Source: SB25 sp029560875 (GTDB taxonomy: Bacteria > Bacteroidota > Bacteroidia > Bacteroidales > Tenuifilaceae). From it: a DNA stretch of 64,000 nt. A program made the translations under genes and the position numbers. Position 1 is the stretch's first letter, and every line of letters begins with the position of its first letter. The notes beneath the pieces are model-generated. The model had not been told where the DNA came from. It worked only from the letters and a program-made list of their open reading frames with translations, and made no database searches. The stretch lies in the NCBI GenBank assembly GCA_035388225.1, contig DAOOPM010000011.1, forward strand, positions 34,994-98,993. Reading direction: 5' to 3'. This document shows, piece after piece, positions 50,349 through 57,806 of the stretch.

Positions 50349-51041
50349 ATGGATTTATCAAAATTCAAGATTCTAGTTGTTGATGATGAGCCCGATATTA
50401 TTGAGTTTTTGAGTTACAATCTCAAGAAGGAGGGCTTTACAATAAAAACAGCATCAACAGGGCGTCAGGCAATTGATATGGCTGTTTCCTTTAATCCGCA
50501 CCTAATTCTGCTCGATGTTATGATGCCCGAGATGGATGGCATTGAAACCTGCGGGGAATTAAGGGCGAATCCTATAACCAAGGATGTTTTAATTGCTTTC
50601 CTTACCGCACGCAACGAGGATTACAGCCAGATTGCGGGGTTCGATGCTGGTGGCGACGATTATATTTCGAAACCAATAAAACCAAAGGTTTTAATTAGTC
50701 GAATAAAAGCTCTACTAAAACGTGCTGGTTCGTTGGACGATAGTGCTGATACAAGGGATGAAATACCCCAATCAGGTTTGGCAATAGATAAGGAACGCTA
50801 TGTGGTTTACCTAGATGGGAATGAGGTAATTTTACCAAAGAAGGAGTTTGAATTGCTTGCTTTGCTATATAGCAAACCCCAAAAGGTATTTACTCGCGAC
50901 GAGATATACCAAGCAATTTGGGGCGATGAAATTGTGGTAGGAGATAGAACTATTGATGTTCATATTCGTAAACTGCGCGAGAAACTGGGTGAAGATTATA
51001 TTCGTACCGTAAAAGGGGTTGGGTATAAGTTTATGAATTAA
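50349..51041 (+). CDS. phoB: PhoB-like OmpR-family response regulator
   Basis: The 230-residue protein has a receiver domain (VVDDEPDIIEFL, phospho-acceptor LILLDVMMPEMDG with Asp56, and the IAFLTARNEDYSQIAGFDAGGDDYISKPI segment carrying the conserved Thr and Lys) and a C-terminal winged-helix with DVHIRKLREKLGEDYIRTVKGVGYKF, i.e. OmpR/PhoB class. PhoB is preferred among paralogues because Pho-like boxes occupy the promoters of its neighbours. Unlike typical phoB-phoR loci, no histidine kinase follows; a bacteriohemerythrin gene does. Divergent from the TonB receptor, sharing the box array. Confidence 0.85.
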   Translation: MDLSKFKILVVDDEPDIIEFLSYNLKKEGFTIKTASTGRQAIDMAVSFNPHLILLDVMMPEMDGIETCGELRANPITKDVLIAFLTARNEDYSQIAGFDAGGDDYISKPIKPKVLISRIKALLKRAGSLDDSADTRDEIPQSGLAIDKERYVVYLDGNEVILPKKEFELLALLYSKPQKVFTRDEIYQAIWGDEIVVGDRTIDVHIRKLREKLGEDYIRTVKGVGYKFMN

Positions 51042-51058
51042 CTTTTTTGATGTGGATT

Positions 51059-51082
51059 GTTGGAGATTTGGAGATTTGGAGC
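51059..51082. repeat. GGAG-type repeat, copy 5 (short)
   Basis: TTGGAGATTTGGAGATTTGGAG: three GGAG units 8 bp apart (GGAGATTT), no inverted half. It sits between the regulator stop and the bacteriohemerythrin start and lies inside the spuriously extended reading frame. Confidence 0.5.
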
Positions 51083-51115
51083 ATACTGTTTTGCTTTGAA
51101 AGTTATTTAAATATA

Positions 51116-51529
51116 ATGAACATGGGAATTGTAGATTGGAATGCCAAGTACAGCGTTGCTGTTGATAGCATTGATAACGACCATAAAAAGTTGATAGATT
51201 TAATTAATCAACTTTTTAATGCTATGACAAAGGGCGAAGGGTCAAAAGTTTTATCGCCTTTAGTTGATGAGTTGTATAAGTACACTATTTATCATTTTAA
51301 CAGGGAGGAAACCTACTTTAGAATGACCAATTACCCTAATGCTCTCCAGCATAATCAGGAGCACTCTATGTTTATTCAAAAGGTAAATGAGTTTAAGGCT
51401 AAGGTTAGTTCTGGTAAGTTAGATTTTTCGCCCGATATGCTTAACTTTCTACGCGATTGGTTACTGCATCATATTACCAATGTTGATGCAATGTATGCAG
51501 AGCATTTTAAGAAGTACGGTATAAAATAG
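51116..51529 (+). CDS. Bacteriohemerythrin
   Basis: From the ATG at 51116 the protein is 137 residues (a second ATG two codons on is equally possible). The extended upstream frame runs through the GGAG repeat and is unlikely to be translated. Hemerythrin di-iron ligands are all present: DNDHKKLIDL, FNREETYFRM, HNQEHSMFIQ, LLHHITNVDAMYAEHF. Bacteriohemerythrins bind or sense O2 (or store iron) in the cytoplasm. Presence next to phoB has no obvious link. It ends at a bidirectional terminator. Confidence 0.9.
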   Translation: MNMGIVDWNAKYSVAVDSIDNDHKKLIDLINQLFNAMTKGEGSKVLSPLVDELYKYTIYHFNREETYFRMTNYPNALQHNQEHSMFIQKVNEFKAKVSSGKLDFSPDMLNFLRDWLLHHITNVDAMYAEHFKKYGIK

Positions 51530-51554
51530 TTTTTCGATTTTTTGATACAAAAAA

Positions 51555-51578
51555 GGGAGCGATATCGCTCCCTTTTTT
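51555..51578. terminator. Bidirectional terminator between convergent genes
   Basis: GGGAGCGATATCGCTCCC (51555-51572) is a perfect 9-bp palindromic stem with A-run before and T-run after, ending both the bacteriohemerythrin and PiT genes. Confidence 0.9.
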
Positions 51579-51592
51579 TGTACATTAGTTGA

Positions 51593-53830
51593 TTAATCGA
51601 TATTGTAAAGGATAAAATCTCTTTGAGCCTTCATTAGATTTACGGTGTGAAGCATAATATTCTTAATTTCGTTCAGAAGCCCTAAGTAAAGCACGCTGTT
51701 ACGGGTACCTGTTTCGTTCTGTTTAATACGCTTTACCTGTTTTTTGCGGGCATCATTCACTATTTCAAGGATATCCTGCTGTTTCTTAATAGCATCGGGA
51801 ACACCAGTGTAATCGTTCTCCTTTATCATCTTCATAATATCATCGAAGAATACAGATATATCCTCTGAAATACGTTTTAGCTCCGCAGCTTGTGCTTTAG
51901 TTAAGCCTTTGTGCTGATTCTCTATGTGTTGTAAACTTGGCGATACAACAAAGGTTAATGAGTGGGCAATTTCCCTTAAGTAGTCAATAACCTGAATGTA
52001 GTAGTGTCCTGTTTCTATTGAGTCGGCTTCCAATTTCTTGAGTACAGTGTAAACATTGTACTTAAGTTTTTTAGCCTCTGCATTTAAATCCTCAACATCT
52101 TTATTAACCTGTTTAAGAGTTTTACGGTCTTCGTTTGTTAACCCCTCAATAGTTTTAGTGAATGTTCTTAGAACATCTTTCAATGATTTGGTTACTTCTT
52201 TGGTACATTTTTTTACAATACCATCATCGGTTGTCAATGTGTCTTCATCAATCTTTTCGGCATCTGTACGTTTTTTATGAATAAAGTGCGATTTGATAAT
52301 TAAGCCAACAGCAATTGCCAGAACAATAATCAATGCAGGGGTTTTTCCGTAGAATAGAGCTGCTGCAATTATAAATGCCATTGTGAATGTTACAAACGCA
52401 GTAAAGAACCATCCTGAAATTACTGTAAGTACACCTGTAATTCGGTAAACAGCACTTTCGCGACCCCACGCTTTATCGCTCAACGATGTTCCCATTGCAA
52501 CCATGAAAGTAACATAGGTTGTGGATAATGGTAGTTTTAATGATGTTGCAGAGCTAATAAGAATACTCGAAACTACAAGGTTAACAGATGCTCTAATTAA
52601 ATCGAAAGCAGGAGCATCATTTGGGTTAGTATACTTAGGAGCCTTGCTAGTATCGAAGCGTTTTTCAAAAAAACTACTTACAGATTTTGGGACAAACCGA
52701 CCAGTTCTATTGCTAAAATTTCTCACAACTCTTACTAAACTTCTGGAGAATTGTGTGCTGCCAAAACGCTCCATTCCAGAATCCTGACGACCAAGTCCTA
52801 CCTCGGTTTCGGTAACGGTTTTTGCTTTGCGCGATGTCCATAAAGTAATAACCATAATAAGACCCGCAATGAAGAGGTATATGAAATTGGTATTCACTTC
52901 GCCAGCTAAGTCGTGCATTAGAAGTTGATCCGGCGAAACACCAGGATTTGCTTGTAAAATCTCGTATGATTTTAGGCCGGCCATTGAAACACCAATGAAA
53001 TTAACCAAATCGTTACCTGCGAACGATAGTGCTAATGCAAATGTTCCAACGAGTACAATAAAGCGCAATATATTAAGATTAAACAGCGATATTAATATTT
53101 GGAATATTGCGCCCCATATTAGGAAACTATAAATAAGAATTAAGAAAGTATGTTCTTTTATGTATGTCATAACAGAGCCGGATAGCATAGAAGAACCTTG
53201 AACGCCTTTCATTACTATAAAGTAAGTGATAGCTGTTAATGCTATTCCACCCCAGATGCTTCCAACATATTTAATACTCTTTTTATAGTTGAATGTGAAG
53301 AGAAATCGGGCAAAATATTGGATTACAGTTCCTGTTACAAAGGCAACCACTACTGATATTAAAATAGCTGAGATTATACCTAGCGCTTTGGCACTATTTA
53401 TATAGTTTCCAAGGTTGGTTAACGATTCCTCGTTACCCATCATTTTGAATATTGAAACAGCAACAGCCGAACCTAATAGTTCAAAAACCAACGAAACGGT
53501 TGTTGAGGTTGGTAATCCGAATGTGTTGAAGAAATCAAGTACAATTACATCTGTGATCATTACGGCAAGGAATATCACCATAATTTCACTCATATAGAAG
53601 TTCTGGGGATAGAATACTCCTTTACGGGCAACCTCCATCATTCCACTTGAGAATAAGGAACCAACTAGCACCCCAAGAGATGCAACAATTAAAATCCAAT
53701 GTCTAGGTGCAACTCTTGATCCAATTGCTGAGTTTAAGAAGTTAACTGCATCGTTTGCAACACCAACAACCAAATCGGATATTGCAAGCAGCATTAGTAT
53801 TAGAACTATAAATAGGTAATAAGTTTCCAT
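51593..53830 (-). CDS. PiT-family phosphate transporter fused to a PhoU-like domain
   Basis: The 745-residue protein has the two PiT repeats: the N-terminal SDLVVGVANDAVNFLNSAIG and the later LSFAGNDLVNFIGVSMAG, with about 12 membrane helices up to residue 515, a cytoplasmic loop of about 80 residues between (RKAKTVTETEVGLGRQD...) and a C-terminal helical PhoU-like region (about 530-745; TKSLKDVLRTFTKTIEGL, ETGHYYIQVIDYLREIAHSL, ILEIVNDARKKQVKRIKQ). It imports inorganic phosphate with a cation; the fused PhoU-like part probably gates transport or signals to the regulator. Pho-like boxes precede it (53895-53938). Confidence 0.92.
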   Translation of the reverse strand: METYYLFIVLILMLLAISDLVVGVANDAVNFLNSAIGSRVAPRHWILIVASLGVLVGSLFSSGMMEVARKGVFYPQNFYMSEIMVIFLAVMITDVIVLDFFNTFGLPTSTTVSLVFELLGSAVAVSIFKMMGNEESLTNLGNYINSAKALGIISAILISVVVAFVTGTVIQYFARFLFTFNYKKSIKYVGSIWGGIALTAITYFIVMKGVQGSSMLSGSVMTYIKEHTFLILIYSFLIWGAIFQILISLFNLNILRFIVLVGTFALALSFAGNDLVNFIGVSMAGLKSYEILQANPGVSPDQLLMHDLAGEVNTNFIYLFIAGLIMVITLWTSRKAKTVTETEVGLGRQDSGMERFGSTQFSRSLVRVVRNFSNRTGRFVPKSVSSFFEKRFDTSKAPKYTNPNDAPAFDLIRASVNLVVSSILISSATSLKLPLSTTYVTFMVAMGTSLSDKAWGRESAVYRITGVLTVISGWFFTAFVTFTMAFIIAAALFYGKTPALIIVLAIAVGLIIKSHFIHKKRTDAEKIDEDTLTTDDGIVKKCTKEVTKSLKDVLRTFTKTIEGLTNEDRKTLKQVNKDVEDLNAEAKKLKYNVYTVLKKLEADSIETGHYYIQVIDYLREIAHSLTFVVSPSLQHIENQHKGLTKAQAAELKRISEDISVFFDDIMKMIKENDYTGVPDAIKKQQDILEIVNDARKKQVKRIKQNETGTRNSVLYLGLLNEIKNIMLHTVNLMKAQRDFILYNID

Positions 53831-53854
53831 ATTATCTCATTGTTAAGTTTGCTG

Positions 53855-53862
53855 CAAAAGTA
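53855..53862 (-). promoter_or_regulatory. -7 promoter element (TACTTTTG) of the PiT gene
   Basis: Perfect TAnnTTTG on the minus strand, 25 bp upstream of the PiT ATG. It is identical to the lipoprotein gene's element. Confidence 0.7.
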
Positions 53863-53894
53863 TTCTACAATTTACAACAATTTTTAAAAACAAG

Positions 53895-53938
53895 ATTATG
53901 TTATCCTTAACCCAATATTAAGTTAATGTTAAGAGATT
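53895..53938 (-). promoter_or_regulatory. Four-unit 11-bp-phased Pho-like box array of the PiT gene
   Basis: ATTAT (53895), CTTAA (53906), ATTAA (53917) and GTTAA (53928), each 11 bp apart, at 33-66 bp from the -7 edge (53862), the same helical register as the other arrays. The last unit GTTAAGAGATT resembles GTTAAGAGGAG of the lipoprotein array. Confidence 0.78.
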
Positions 53939-53950
53939 TGAATTTTGTTT

Positions 53951-54033
53951 GGAGTGGTGGAGTATTGGAGTATTCCTGTATGATTTTAACTGGTTAGGCA
54001 TACATTACTTCACCTCTCCATTGCTCCATTATC
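53951..54033. repeat. GGAG/CTCC 8-bp-unit hairpin repeat, copy 6
   Basis: GGAGTGGT, GGAGTATT, GGAGTATT on the left and CTCTCCATTGCTCCATTA on the right form the arms. The right arm contains the stop codon of the LytTR regulator gene (TAA within TAATGGAGCAATGGAG read on the minus strand). Confidence 0.75.
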
Positions 54034-54778
54034 TTTTCTCTTCAATACCTTTGAGCAGGTCTTTTTTTCGGATGGCAACTGGGATTTCTGAGTTATCAGT
54101 CATTCTTATAGTTGGTGTAGGGAATCGCATTACTTTTACAATGTACTTTTGGTTTACCAGGTGCGATTGGTGGCAACGTATAAATCCGCAGTCAGCCAAT
54201 AAATCTTCAAACTCCTTAAGCGTTCTGGAAACACGAACAGGGGCGTTATCCTTAAATATAAACTCAGTGGTATTATTGTGCGATTCGCACCGGATGATGG
54301 TATCGGTATCGACTACGTGAATGCCATTAATGGTTTTAAGCACCAATTTTTTGCTAGTTGACTCGTGGTTAATGGAGTTTGAAAGAAGTGCATCGAACTT
54401 ACTCTTCGTTTCTGTTTGATTGTACGATGCCGAAATTTTTTCAATAGCCGATATCAAATCCGATGGGTCTATAGGTTTTAGCAGATAGTCAACTGCGCTG
54501 AATTTGAATGCCTTAATGGCGTACTCTTGGTATGCTGTTACAATGATTAACTGAAAGTTGATTGGCGAAAACTTATTGAGCAAATCGAATCCGTTGCCAT
54601 CGTTCATCTGCATATCAAGGAAAACCACATCGGGGTTTTGCGTAGTAATAATTCTGTGACCCGATTCAACGCCATCGGCCTCGCCAATAACGTTGATGTT
54701 AGGGCAATAGATGCTTAACATCTGTTTCAATGTTTCGCGCACCTTGCTTTCATCGTCTATTACAACAGCATTTAGCAT
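54029..54778 (-). CDS. LytTR-family response regulator
   Basis: The 249-residue protein has a receiver (VVIDDESKVRETLKQML, phospho-acceptor VVFLDMQMNDGNG with Asp55, VTAYQEYAIKAF, YLLKPIDPSDL) and a C-terminal LytTR DNA-binding domain (about 145-245) with TIIRCESHNNTTEFIF, GFIRCHQSHLVNQKYI and IPVAIRKKDLL. It pairs with the histidine kinase gene ending 2 bp upstream. The targets are not visible. The stop codon falls within a GGAG repeat unit. Confidence 0.93.
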   Translation of the reverse strand: MLNAVVIDDESKVRETLKQMLSIYCPNINVIGEADGVESGHRIITTQNPDVVFLDMQMNDGNGFDLLNKFSPINFQLIIVTAYQEYAIKAFKFSAVDYLLKPIDPSDLISAIEKISASYNQTETKSKFDALLSNSINHESTSKKLVLKTINGIHVVDTDTIIRCESHNNTTEFIFKDNAPVRVSRTLKEFEDLLADCGFIRCHQSHLVNQKYIVKVMRFPTPTIRMTDNSEIPVAIRKKDLLKGIEEKR

Positions 54779-54780
54779 AG

Positions 54781-55536
54781 CTATACAGGAATTTTGAATT
54801 TTACTAAAGTTCCGTGACGTGTAATATCTATGGTCCCTATATCAATAATACTCATTTCAATGTTAATACCTTTTGAGCATTTGATTTTCCGAATACGCTC
54901 CTGTGTAATTTCGGTGGCAAGAGAGCGATGTCCTTTGCCTTTTTCCATTTGTAGCTGCCTGGATTTTTCAATTCCAATGCCGTTGTCTTCCACCTCTATA
55001 ACAAGACAATTCTTATTTTCGGCTAGGAATCGGATGTTCAGCATTCCTTTCTCGGAGATATGTATAAACCCGTGCTCAATGGCATTCTCAATAAAAGGCT
55101 GTGCAAGCATTGGCGGAATCTGAACATTGTCGATATCAACCTGTTCATCAACCTCAATTTTATGCTCAAAACGTCCCTCAAATCGTAATGCTTGAAGTTC
55201 AAGGTAGTGTTTTAGGGTTGTTACTTCGCGTTCGAGCGAGTTAAGCTCTATTCGCGAGTTCTCCAGTATCAACCTAATTAACTTTGCAAAGCTAGCGAGG
55301 TATTTACTTGCAAGGTGTGCCTCGTTCCTGAAAATATAACTTTGTATGGCTGTAAGCGAGTTGAATACAAAGTGAGGGTTCATTTGCGAGAGCAATAACT
55401 GCTGCTCTATTTGCAAATTCCTGCGCTGTACTGCCTTGTATTTGATGTAAAGAATCGCAATGGTAACAATACAAATAATAAGTAGTGCCGCAAGAAGTAT
55501 CGAAATTACTGAGAGTTGTATAGTTGGAACTACCAT
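54781..55536 (-). CDS. LytS-like (HisKA_7TM-less) sensor histidine kinase
   Basis: The 251-residue protein has one N-terminal membrane helix (about 8-31), a short linker, and the His_kinase domain with LLLSQMNPHFVFNSLTAI (phospho-acceptor His55) and an ATPase with PPMLAQPFIENAIEHGF and VEDNGIGI. It has no input domain to speak of, so the membrane segment or a partner senses the signal. It is translated together with the LytTR regulator (2-bp gap). Divergent from the efflux operon, so metal-linked sensing is possible but not demonstrated. Confidence 0.9.
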   Translation of the reverse strand: MVVPTIQLSVISILLAALLIICIVTIAILYIKYKAVQRRNLQIEQQLLLSQMNPHFVFNSLTAIQSYIFRNEAHLASKYLASFAKLIRLILENSRIELNSLEREVTTLKHYLELQALRFEGRFEHKIEVDEQVDIDNVQIPPMLAQPFIENAIEHGFIHISEKGMLNIRFLAENKNCLVIEVEDNGIGIEKSRQLQMEKGKGHRSLATEITQERIRKIKCSKGINIEMSIIDIGTIDITRHGTLVKFKIPV

Positions 55537-55676
55537 TATTTGGTTTTTTATTTCTGCAAAAATAGGTGGTATTGTTTACTTTACAAAAACTATATTTTGA
55601 ATATATTTTTTAGGGTCGATTAAACCTAACCAATAGCATTGTGTCAATTCTATGTAAAATGAGTTTAAAATGTTTT

Positions 55677-55684
55677 TACCTTTG
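55677..55684 (+). promoter_or_regulatory. -7 promoter element (TACCTTTG) of the metal efflux operon
   Basis: Plus-strand TACCTTTG matches TAnnTTTG and lies 18 bp upstream of the DUF6769 ATG at 55703. No clear -33 element. Confidence 0.5.
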
Positions 55685-55702
55685 TACGGTTAATTGAATT
55701 CG

Positions 55703-56137
55703 ATGAGAGTACGTTATAGCGCTTTCGGTTTTATTCTGCTTGCCAATATAATGCTATTGGTGCACGGGTTGTTGCCTCATCATCATCATAAAGGTATTGT
55801 TTGTTTTACCCAAAACCAATCCGAAGAGATTTGCTGTAACGATGCACAACATGAGCACAATAAGGGCTGCGATGATAGCCATAGTGACGATTCTGCCTGT
55901 TGTGTTGTTAAGCAAGATTTCCTGATTCCTTCCGATGAAATTGGAAAAACACCCCGTTGTGTAGTTAGCGAAATTCACAGTAAAATTCAGATTTGGTTTG
56001 TTGCGCTTTTAACAAACAATATAGAGTTAAAGTTATTTTCCAATAGCAAATTCAAGCATCAATTTTTTGATGATTTTCCGCTTTACAGTTACTATTTAAG
56101 TTCAAGTCTTTCGCTTAGGGCTCCTCCCTGTATTTAA
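55703..56137 (+). CDS. DUF6769-like histidine- and cysteine-rich protein
   Basis: From the ATG at 55703 the protein is 144 residues (an upstream TTG would add three). A hydrophobic segment (about 6-23) ends in LLPHHHHKG, followed by CFTQNQSEEICC, HEHNKGCDDSHSDDSACC and a soluble tail; six or more Cys and eight or more His suggest metal binding in the periplasm. It matches the DUF6769 family as I know it, found beside RND metal efflux genes. It is the first gene of the efflux operon, 88 bp before the adaptor, and could chaperone metal or sense it. Confidence 0.8.
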   Translation: MRVRYSAFGFILLANIMLLVHGLLPHHHHKGIVCFTQNQSEEICCNDAQHEHNKGCDDSHSDDSACCVVKQDFLIPSDEIGKTPRCVVSEIHSKIQIWFVALLTNNIELKLFSNSKFKHQFFDDFPLYSYYLSSSLSLRAPPCI

Positions 56138-56225
56138 TGTATCGATTTTTAAAAGTTGACATTGCAGCATCTTATGTGCTGTAGTGGCATTATGAACATT
56201 TTCAATACATTAAAAACTTATTCCA

Positions 56226-57794
56226 ATGAATTATTTTAAATACTTACTGATTGTTTTATCGTTAGCATTTTGGGGCTGTAGTCAAACCCAAACACATACC
56301 GAGGAAGAAGCGCACTCTCACGAAAGCGAAGAAACCGCTCACTCTCACGCAGAAGAAGGCGGTCACTCTCACGAAGGAATTGAACTTGAAAAAGTTCAAT
56401 ATACTGTGTACTCCTCGGATTTTGAGTTATTTGCCGAGTCCGATGTTTTTATAGTGGATAAACCTGCCGGAATTCTTTCGCACTTTACATTCCTTCAGGA
56501 TTTTAAACCTCTTGAGGAGGGTGTTGTAGTTGCAAAGTTGATTATAGGAGGTAAGGAGTATACACAAACACTTGAAAAACCAACACGTAAAGGCATTTAT
56601 AGTTTTACAATTACTCCAAAATCTGCTGGTAAAGGGCAGTTAATTTTTGATATCAAATCGAGCAGAGGGAACTCACAGGTTATTATCAACGATGTTTCGG
56701 TGTACGAATGTGCGCATAGTGCTTCGGAGGCTCATCAGCACGAGGAGCCATCAACAGTTAACACAATATCTTTTACCAAGGAGCAATCGTGGAAGATTGA
56801 GTTTGCAACGGAGGCTCCTGTAGTTCAGCCATTCGGTCAGGTGATTAAAACAACCGCCAAGGTTGTTCCTGCCGCATCGGATGAGCTAATAATTACAGCA
56901 AAGGCAAAGGGCGTTGTGCAAATGAGCACAGGAGCAATTCTTGCCGGTACTACTGTAAAGAGCGGTTCAGCATTGTTTACTATTGGCGCCACTGGCATTG
57001 CCGACGAGAATTCTGCAGTTGTTTACACCGAGGCAAAAAACAACTACGAAAAGGCTAAGGCCGATTACGAGCGTGCACAGGAACTTGCCAAGGATAAAAT
57101 TATCTCGGACAAGGATTTGCTTCAAATTAAAGTTGATTACGAAAATGCTAAAGCTCATTTCGAGAGCATTAGTGGCAGCTATAATGCATCGGGATTGGTT
57201 GTAAAGAGCAGCATCGATGGTTTTGTATCGCAGGTTTATGTTTCCAATGGTCAGTTTGTTGAGGTTGGTCAACCTTTGGTAAGCGTAATTAGAAATAAAA
57301 ATTTCTATCTAAAGGCTGATGTTCAGGCAAAATACGCATCGGTACTTGGTGCTATTAAATCGGCAAACATCAGGGTTTTACCAAATAAAAATGCCTATAC
57401 ACTTGAGGAGTTAAACGGAAAAGTTGTTTCCGTTGGCAAATCAACCGAAACAGATGGTTTTCTTATTCCTGTTACGTTTCAGGTTGAGAATAATGGAAGT
57501 TTTGTATCTGGAAGTTTTGCTGAAGTTTACCTGAAAGCAGAAACCTCAAAGCAAGCATTAACCATTCCAACTTCCGCTATTCTTGAGGAGCAGGGCACAT
57601 TCACTGTGTTAGTTCAGGTTAATCCTGAACTATTTGAGAAACGTGAGGTTAAAATTGGTGCAACTGATGGTCTCAGAACTGAGATTATAAGCGGAATTTC
57701 AGCAAACGATAGGGTTGTAACCAAAGGCGCAATTCTGGTTAAGTTAGCTCAAGCCTCTGGAGCTTTAGACCCTCACGCTGGTCACGTTCACTAA
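56226..57794 (+). CDS. RND periplasmic adaptor (CusB/CzcB-like), His-rich lipoprotein
   Basis: The 522-residue precursor has a lipoprotein signal (LAFWGCSQTQTH, Cys at about 18) and an unusual His-rich leader (EEEAHSHESEE, HSHAEEGGHSHEG). A beta domain of about 130 residues follows (unlike canonical adaptors, an extra N-terminal domain), then the typical lipoyl/hairpin/beta-barrel adaptor with AEAKNNYEKAKADYERAQELAKDK as coiled-coil hairpin and SSIDGFVSQVYVSNGQFVEVGQP. The HEEPSTV region carries another His cluster. It links the inner-membrane pump and outer-membrane channel. Pump gene starts 12 bp later. Confidence 0.9.
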   Translation: MNYFKYLLIVLSLAFWGCSQTQTHTEEEAHSHESEETAHSHAEEGGHSHEGIELEKVQYTVYSSDFELFAESDVFIVDKPAGILSHFTFLQDFKPLEEGVVVAKLIIGGKEYTQTLEKPTRKGIYSFTITPKSAGKGQLIFDIKSSRGNSQVIINDVSVYECAHSASEAHQHEEPSTVNTISFTKEQSWKIEFATEAPVVQPFGQVIKTTAKVVPAASDELIITAKAKGVVQMSTGAILAGTTVKSGSALFTIGATGIADENSAVVYTEAKNNYEKAKADYERAQELAKDKIISDKDLLQIKVDYENAKAHFESISGSYNASGLVVKSSIDGFVSQVYVSNGQFVEVGQPLVSVIRNKNFYLKADVQAKYASVLGAIKSANIRVLPNKNAYTLEELNGKVVSVGKSTETDGFLIPVTFQVENNGSFVSGSFAEVYLKAETSKQALTIPTSAILEEQGTFTVLVQVNPELFEKREVKIGATDGLRTEIISGISANDRVVTKGAILVKLAQASGALDPHAGHVH

Positions 57795-57806
57795 AAAAAT
57801 GTGACT

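Noticed and set aside
51047..51115. N-terminal extension of the bacteriohemerythrin
   Set aside because: It is translated GGAG repeat sequence; the ATG at 51116 gives the normal length.
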